Source: Jimgerdemannia flammicorona
Lineage: Eukaryota > Mucoromycota > Endogonomycetes > Endogonales > Endogonaceae
Reading direction: 5' to 3'
NCBI GenBank assembly: GCA_003990745.1
Contig: RBNI01006636.1
Location: 1 to 11,128 of the forward strand
DNA: 11,128 bases
Numbering within the stretch: the first letter of the stretch is position 1; the number at the start of each line of letters is the position of its first letter. Below the pieces are notes generated by a model that saw nothing but the letters and a program-made list of their open reading frames with translations, was not told the origin of the DNA and searched no databases. Shown one piece after another: positions 7,346-11,128 of this stretch. Position numbers and translations under genes: made by a program.

Positions 7346-7433
7346 CTTGGGTTCCTTGGGTTCCTTGACTGGGTTTTCCGGGTCTTGAATCTCGAATGGC
7401 GGTCTCGAATGGCGGTCCGAATGCACGGCGGTC
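7346..7433. repeat. Short tandem repeats in the LTR: CTTGGGTTC and TCGAATGGCGGTC
   Basis: CTTGGGTTC is tandemly repeated at 7346-7363, followed by CTTG. TCGAATGGCGGTC occurs as a perfect 13-bp tandem pair at 7392-7404 and 7405-7417, with a third imperfect copy ending GGCGGTC at 7433. Earlier GGAATGGCGG units near 7299 belong to the same family. These small expansions lie in the presumed R-U5 region. Confidence 0.7.
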
Positions 7434-7631
7434 TTGAAACTTGAATATTCGTAGCGGTCGATTTCCTTAACTTGGCAGCGATTTTCCTGGCAGCTTTCCT
7501 TAGTGGCGGTTCTTGAACAAGAGTTTTCCTTGGCTCTTGGAGTCTTTTCCCAAAGTTTCTCAAAAACTTAAGTTGGTATTATCTTACACTAGACTTCTTT
7601 GTTGTTCAGATAAAAGACCAATTGACTGAGG

Positions 7632-7637
7632 TTTATT
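7632..7637 (-). terminator. LTR polyadenylation signal (AATAAA)
   Basis: Minus-strand AATAAA 19 bases after the TATAAATA box. In an LTR the signal is ignored in the 5' copy and used in the 3' copy. The close pairing with the TATA box is the best internal evidence that this region is an LTR. Confidence 0.5.
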
Positions 7638-7655
7638 CACTCTAAGGATATGGGT

Positions 7656-7663
7656 TATTTATA
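7656..7663 (-). promoter_or_regulatory. TATA box of the LTR (TATAAATA)
   Basis: Minus-strand TATAAATA within the candidate LTR, placed to start transcription leftwards at roughly 7625-7635. Confidence 0.55.
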
Positions 7664-7785
7664 CAAGTTTGCTAGCTATGGGGGGGGTGACTAAGGCTAA
7701 GGTATACTATGTTGTAGCGAACTTATGCTATTGGCTTGCACAATGCGAGGTGCAGGCTATTGTTTACTATGGATTGGGTTGTAGG

Positions 7786-7975
7786 GGATAGCAATGCTGG
7801 ATTCGGATGAGCAGACAGGAGTGCTGATTGTTGCCAGAAATGGTTGTGGAGGGTAGCAATGCTAGATTCGGACTTGCTGACAAAACGCTGAAAATGGTGG
7901 TACTGGATAGCAATGCTGGAAATGGTTGTGCTGGGTAGCAATGCTGGATTCGGACTTGCTGACAAAATGCTGACA
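7786..7975 (-). repeat. Imperfect repeats in U3 around TAGCAATGCTGGATTCGGA
   Basis: TAGCAATGCT(G/A)GA begins at 7789, 7854, 7908 and 7936, spaced 65, 54 and 28 bases. Two copies continue as TTCGGACTTGCTGACAAAA, and the units are separated by (A)GAAATGGTTGTG. They sit upstream of the TATA box in the element's sense, where retrotransposon enhancer repeats are commonly found. The minus-strand peptide they would encode is repetitive and not believable as protein. Confidence 0.75.
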
Positions 7976-8014
7976 TGAAGGCTACACAATTCTCGCGGCT
8001 GACGGGTGGTACTT

Positions 8015-9001
8015 CTAGAGGAAATAGTACCCTTCATCCGCAGTGGGCAAATCTTGCTGGGTTAAGATTTCTTCTTCATCATACCTCTCCTCAAAAGGGG
8101 GAAGCGCCAGCCAAGAGGTGAGGGGGTAGAAAAGTGACCAGTCATCTTCAACAACATTCTCCAACCCTTGAACAGCTTGAATGCGGACAGAGGACTGGTA
8201 GACTTTCTGTTGCTCCTCTTCTTCTTCTGAAAACTCGTCAGTTTCAGTGTTGGAGGGGGTTTCTTCGGGGGCAGGGTCTTGGAGTTCTTGGGCTTCCTCT
8301 TCAAAGACAGGGACTTCTTGGGCTTCTTCTTGATTCGGTTCCCAAATGATGAGATGTGAATTGTAGCTGACAGGGTGGTGAGTGGTTGGGGTAACTCCAA
8401 CGGGTGCTTCTATGGTAATGGGTGGACCTTCAAATATCTCCATAAGACTTATTAGGTGACCTTGATGGTTGTCTCGGAGTGGGGTGGTGTGGAAACCTGG
8501 CTGAGTGGGTTCAGTTTGTTGGCTTCCTACAGCAACGCAGTTGCTGCCAGTAAGGTTGGCTACTTCAGATTCTATCCAGTCAGCATCTTCAGTTGAAAGG
8601 CGGGAGAGGCTGCCAGCCATTACTCCTTGCAAGTATGCTATGGCCCAGGGAATATGGCGGAAGATTTGGTGGACACGGAGGGCTCTCTTGATTAGCCGGC
8701 TGGTGGTTATCAATTCGGTAATGAGGCCTTCCCAGTCGTCTTCTTGAGTCTCATTGCAAAGGCGGTGTCCGATTTCGTAGTCATGCCAGAGGGTCATTCG
8801 TTCAGTAGTGTCTTTGAGCTGCTGGGTCATTATATACTGGTAGTTGATGAAGTGTCCAAGGTCCTCGGTGTAGAAGTTCAAGTGTTCAGAAGTATCTGGG
8901 CGCCAGATGGCCTTCTTGATAGCTTCAAAGATCAGGGTCTTTGGGCCAGGCAAAGGGGTAGAGCGGCGGGAGGTCTGGTTGGATCAGCGAATGGGGGGCA
9001 T
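8015..9001 (-). pseudogene. Accessory ORF after integrase (env position), unknown function, one in-frame stop
   Basis: Open frame on the element's strand between integrase and the 3' LTR. Its likely ATG is 8999-9001, with a TGA at 8984-8986 five codons later (CGA would give Arg) and then 312 uninterrupted codons to TAG at 8015. In-frame ATGs also exist at 9065, 9074 and 9089, and the frame is open back to a TAG at 9116-9118, so the intact product was about 328-358 residues. The N-terminal half is mixed and helical (SEHLNFYTEDLGHFINYQY; WHDYEIGHRL). The C-terminal half is strongly acidic (Glu-rich runs at about 207-248 from 8953, e.g. FSEEEEEQQ). There is no signal peptide, membrane segment or zinc knuckle, so it is neither a typical envelope nor gag. 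I do not recognise the family. Confidence 0.7.
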
Positions 9002-9118
9002 TGTGTGATGGGTACTTGGTTCTTTGGTGCTGATTCCTGAGGCGGAGTATGGTTCCTTAAATAACATGGTCTTCATTTTGGCTCGGATCATCTTGTCTTC
9101 TTTTGGGATGATCACCTA

Positions 9119-9533
9119 ATAGGTCAGGCTGTCTATTTGATTGTCATGCCATTATGTCGTCTGATCTTAGTAGTCACCAGTACTCCATTGTCAATTGCAT
9201 ACGTCACATCTGCCCCTTGCAAAATTAGAGCCGTCCTCGGTAGTGAGGGTTACACAGAGTTGGGTGGTCTTAACTCCAGGGACGAGCAGAATGTCGGCGC
9301 ATTTGTGAGGACTGGCCATCCTTGTCTAGGGCGAGGGCTCCCATAGTCGCGGCTGGGGGTTCGAACCCATCGGAAATAGTTTTACTTGTAATCCGAGGCA
9401 ATTTCTCAGTAACAATGTCTGTCACGTGGATGGGCTTGAGTCTGGTTCCAACATTGTTGGCTTTCTTGAGTTCCGAGTGAAACGTCTGTTGTATCTCCAA
9501 TGGAGATGACACAGACAGAGTGAACAGGATTGT
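9119..9533 (-). pseudogene. Degenerate post-integrase coding region
   Basis: Immediately after the integrase stop (TGA, 9534-9536) the same frame continues open for about 90 codons to TAA at 9270-9272 (includes LKPIHVTDIVTEKLPRITSK). Coding-like stretches then appear in the other two minus-strand frames (CADILLVPGVKTTQLCVTL at about 9300-9240; GADVTYAIDNGVLVTTKIRR at about 9215-9150). This suggests one further protein segment, now frameshifted at least twice, between the GPY module and the accessory frame. It is not a chromodomain, and I cannot assign it. Confidence 0.45.
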
Positions 9534-10642
9534 TCAAATGCATTTTGCTTCTCTTGAGTAGTAGGGTCTTATATGGTTGCGGTGTATCTTGGTCTTAAGT
9601 ATAACTCCATCCAAGGTCTTGAGTTGATAAGTGTGGTTCGAGAATACTTGGTGTATGAGATAGGGGCCTTCCCATTTTGGTTCAAGCTTGGCACTCCAAT
9701 TTCCTTCTATAATGGTACGGTACATCAGAACCTTTTGTCCAATGAGCAGGGGTTCGAGGTCGGCTTTGCAGTCATAGTACTTCTTTTGTCGTTCTTGTGC
9801 TTTGGCAATAAATCCTCGTGCTTGCTGGCATATTTCGTGTAACTGGGTGATCTCTTCTGTGACTCGTTTCGTCAAATCTGGTTGAACCGGTTCAGCAGGA
9901 TCTTGTGCTTCTTGGCCATATACCAAATAGAAGGGGGTCTGTTGAGTAGCGGCTGCCTTGGAGGTGCGGATACTGAATAGGATTGCTGGCAGATAAATGT
10001 CCCAGTTTAGTTGGTCTCTGGTTCTGCTGAGGCCTCTCTTGATGGTCTGGTTCATTCATTCTGTAAGTCCGTTCACCTGAGGGTGATAAGCCGTTGTTGG
10101 GCATAGCTTAATCTTAAAGCTGCTTGCAAAGGTCTTCATAGCCTTGTTGACAAATTCGCGGCCTTGATCTGTGATTATTTCCTTGGGAACACTATGGCGG
10201 CTGAAGATTTCATCATACAGAATTCCAATAATTGTCTGTGCATCGGCAGTCTCAATGGCAAAGGCTTCAGGCCATTTTGTCAGGTGGTCCTCGATGGTGA
10301 GAATGTAACGTCTTCCTCAGCTGGTTACTGGTAGGGGTCCAATAATGTCTATTCCTAGTCTTTGGAAGGCTCCGACTGGTGCTGCAATTGACATTAGGGG
10401 TGCTCTGTTGGTTGGCTTTTGTCAGTATCTTTGGCAGGTATCACATTGTTGAATGTGTGTTGAAATTTGTTTCCTCATCTTGGGCCATCAGTATCTCTTC
10501 TTGATTCTTGCGATAGTGGCACCTATTCCTCGATGTGCATTCTAGTCATGATTTGTTGACAGGATTTTTGGTATTTCTTCTTCTCTTGGAACTCGGGTGT
10601 ACTGATCTCCTTCCATTCTCCAAAGTTCGCCATCGCCTTCTT
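9534..10642 (-). pseudogene. Ty3/gypsy integrase with five in-frame stops
   Basis: The enzyme inserts element DNA into the genome. Domains in order, all in one frame: the H2C2 zinc finger at about 10560-10420 (NHD...AHRG, then CDTCQRY); the RNase-H-fold core with the acidic triad D (RLGIDIIGPLP, ~10350), D (EIITDQGREF, ~10175) and E (AYHPQVNGLTE, ~10060); and the C-terminal module with WEGPYLIHQV (GPY/F) and KIHRNHIRPYY near 9560. Stops interrupt at 10542-10544 (TAG), 10488-10490, 10422-10424, 10317-10319 and 10056-10058 (all TGA). At the TGAs the family expects Arg, so CGA-to-TGA changes explain them. From 10055 to 9534 the frame is uninterrupted. All catalytic acids survive, so decay is recent. 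Confidence 0.92.
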
Positions 10643-10780
10643 AAAATTTCTTGAAGTTCCTTTGGATAAACAGCTTGTGGGCTGGCTGAATTCCTTTCTT
10701 GAAGCTCCTATGTTGCAGGCTCCAGGTGAGGGTGAGGCGCAGTTCTTGGTTCATTTGGGTGAGCGGGAAGTAGCCTTCTC
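10643..10780 (-). pseudogene. RNase H to integrase tether, frameshifted
   Basis: Linker between the RNase H and integrase domains of the polyprotein. The RNase H frame ends at 10781-10783 in TGA, while integrase lies in another frame, so at least one indel is needed here. A coding-like piece (PQAVYPKELQEILRR, ~10680-10637) is in a third frame, implying a second shift near AAGAAGG at about 10640. Confidence 0.6.
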
Positions 10781-11128
10781 TCATGGGGGCTGCTTCCCTT
10801 CTTGTTGATTTCGTGGGATTCTTGACAGGGTATCAACGTTGGAGTTCTTGACACCTTTCTTGTAAACGATAGTGAACTGATATTCTTGCAGAGACATAAT
10901 CCATCTGGCAAAGATTCCTGAGGGCTCTGGCTTTTTGAACAGCCATTGTAGGGCTTGATGGTCTGTGACAAGGGCAAATCTCTTTCCCAGGAGATAGTGT
11001 TGGAAGTGGTCTACTGCCCATACTACTGCAAGGCATTCCAACTTGGTAGCTCCATAGTTTGCTTGCGACTCATTTGTAGCCTTGCTAGCATATTCGATAA
11101 CATGCTCTCTCTTCTGGTCATCTTGCTG
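10781..11128 (-). CDS. Ty3/gypsy reverse transcriptase-linked RNase H, partial (continues off the window)
   Basis: Degrades the RNA strand of the RNA:DNA hybrid during reverse transcription. The frame is open from the right edge to TGA at 10781-10783. Conserved blocks in order are HVIEYASKAT, NYGATKLECLAVVWAVDHF, YLLGKRFALVTDHQALQWL, ARWIMSLQEYQFTIVYKKG and NSNVDTLSRIP. The second, third and fourth acidic catalytic positions are visible (E of TKLEC, D of VTDHQ, D of NVDTLS). The first should be just outside the window. The domain itself looks undamaged. Confidence 0.92.
   Translation of the reverse strand, partial: QQDDQKREHVIEYASKATNESQANYGATKLECLAVVWAVDHFQHYLLGKRFALVTDHQALQWLFKKPEPSGIFARWIMSLQEYQFTIVYKKGVKNSNVDTLSRIPRNQQEGKQPP

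Larger units (their letters stand above)
6932..7988 (-). repeat. Candidate 3' LTR, about 1,057 bp
   Basis: Plus-strand TGTGGTG at 6932 and ...TACACA at 7988 give the 5'-TG...CA-3' ends with a 4-base inverted repeat (TGTG/CACA). On the minus strand a TATAAATA box (7656-7663) is followed 19 bases later by AATAAA (7632-7637), the usual compact U3/R promoter and processing signals. This gives U3 of about 340 bp and an unusually long R-U5 of about 690 bp. The left end is firm because copy D stops there. The right end is less certain: no clear polypurine tract lies before it, and the boundary could be anywhere from 7988 to about 8015. Without the partner LTR it cannot be proved. Confidence 0.6.
6932..11128 (-). 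mobile_element. Ty3/gypsy LTR retrotransposon, 3' part, inactive, open at right edge
   Basis: Order on the minus strand: RNase H, integrase (H2C2 finger, DDE core, GPY domain), post-integrase region, accessory frame, 3' LTR. Integrase after RNase H is the Ty3/gypsy (Metaviridae) order, not copia. No chromodomain follows the GPY module. Frameshifts and at least six in-frame stops make it a dead copy. The G+C content and codon use differ sharply from the adjacent A+T-rich copies, so it has seen less of the C-to-T process. Reverse transcriptase, protease, gag and the 5' LTR would be to the right. Confidence 0.9.

Noticed and set aside
7321..7563. 80-codon basic minus-strand frame in the LTR
   Set aside because: It arises from short tandem repeats and simple composition; LTRs do not normally code here.
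7723..8037. 104-codon minus-strand frame with repeated peptide units
   Set aside because: Its repeats mirror the U3 DNA repeats, it crosses the LTR boundary, and the accessory frame ends inside it.
9573..9842. 89-codon plus-strand frame opposite integrase
   Set aside because: Antisense shadow of the well-supported integrase C-terminal domain.

Overview
The window looks like fungal nuclear DNA. It has one intact host-type gene at the left, an orphan exon, and then about 7 kb of nested, mutated retroelements. The fungal call rests on a Zn2Cys6 binuclear-cluster regulator with a fungal-specific transcription-factor middle domain, a GTATGT...AG intron, and dense C-to-T/G-to-A decay of repeat copies. 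The phylum cannot be fixed from the sequence. The decay resembles RIP of filamentous Ascomycota, but the block around residues 195-222 of the regulator (WTVT...LRFQTSI) also recalls regulators I associate with Mucoromycota.

Left part (1-3430). The regulator gene runs left to right from 233 to 2659 in two exons joined by a 156-nt phase-0 intron, giving 756 residues. Its short upstream region holds a GCN4/AP-1-type site, a near-CRE and a CCG-N2-CGG element. An ATG at 166 opens a reading frame that overlaps the main start. Downstream, a coding-like segment (3149-3274) behind a good branch point and acceptor, followed by an AATAAA, looks like the last exon of an unidentified second gene. No gene is seen from about 3275 to 3956.

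Middle (3957-6931). At least three copies of one unclassified repeat lie in the same orientation. In the minus-strand sense each ends in AATAAA plus a poly(A) tail. Copy A (3957-4226) and copy D (6401-6931) read as one old insertion split by a younger block (4227-6400), with 20 identical bases at the split. Inside that block copy B (4230-5428) is GC-rich and little mutated, while E/C (5429-6400), A and D are the same sequence heavily converted to A+T.

Right part (6932-11128). A minus-strand Ty3/gypsy LTR retrotransposon has landed in copy D. From left to right the window shows its 3' LTR (candidate 6932-7988), an acidic accessory reading frame in the env position (8015-9001), a degenerate post-integrase stretch, the integrase, and RNase H, which runs off the right edge. 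Reverse transcriptase, protease, gag and the 5' LTR must lie beyond 11128. The element carries frameshifts and several in-frame stops, many of them TGA where CGA would be expected, so this copy is dead.

The regulator is the only gene here likely to function for the host. The rest records successive insertions, oldest A/D, then the B/E/C block, then the gypsy element, with sequence decay acting unequally on the copies.
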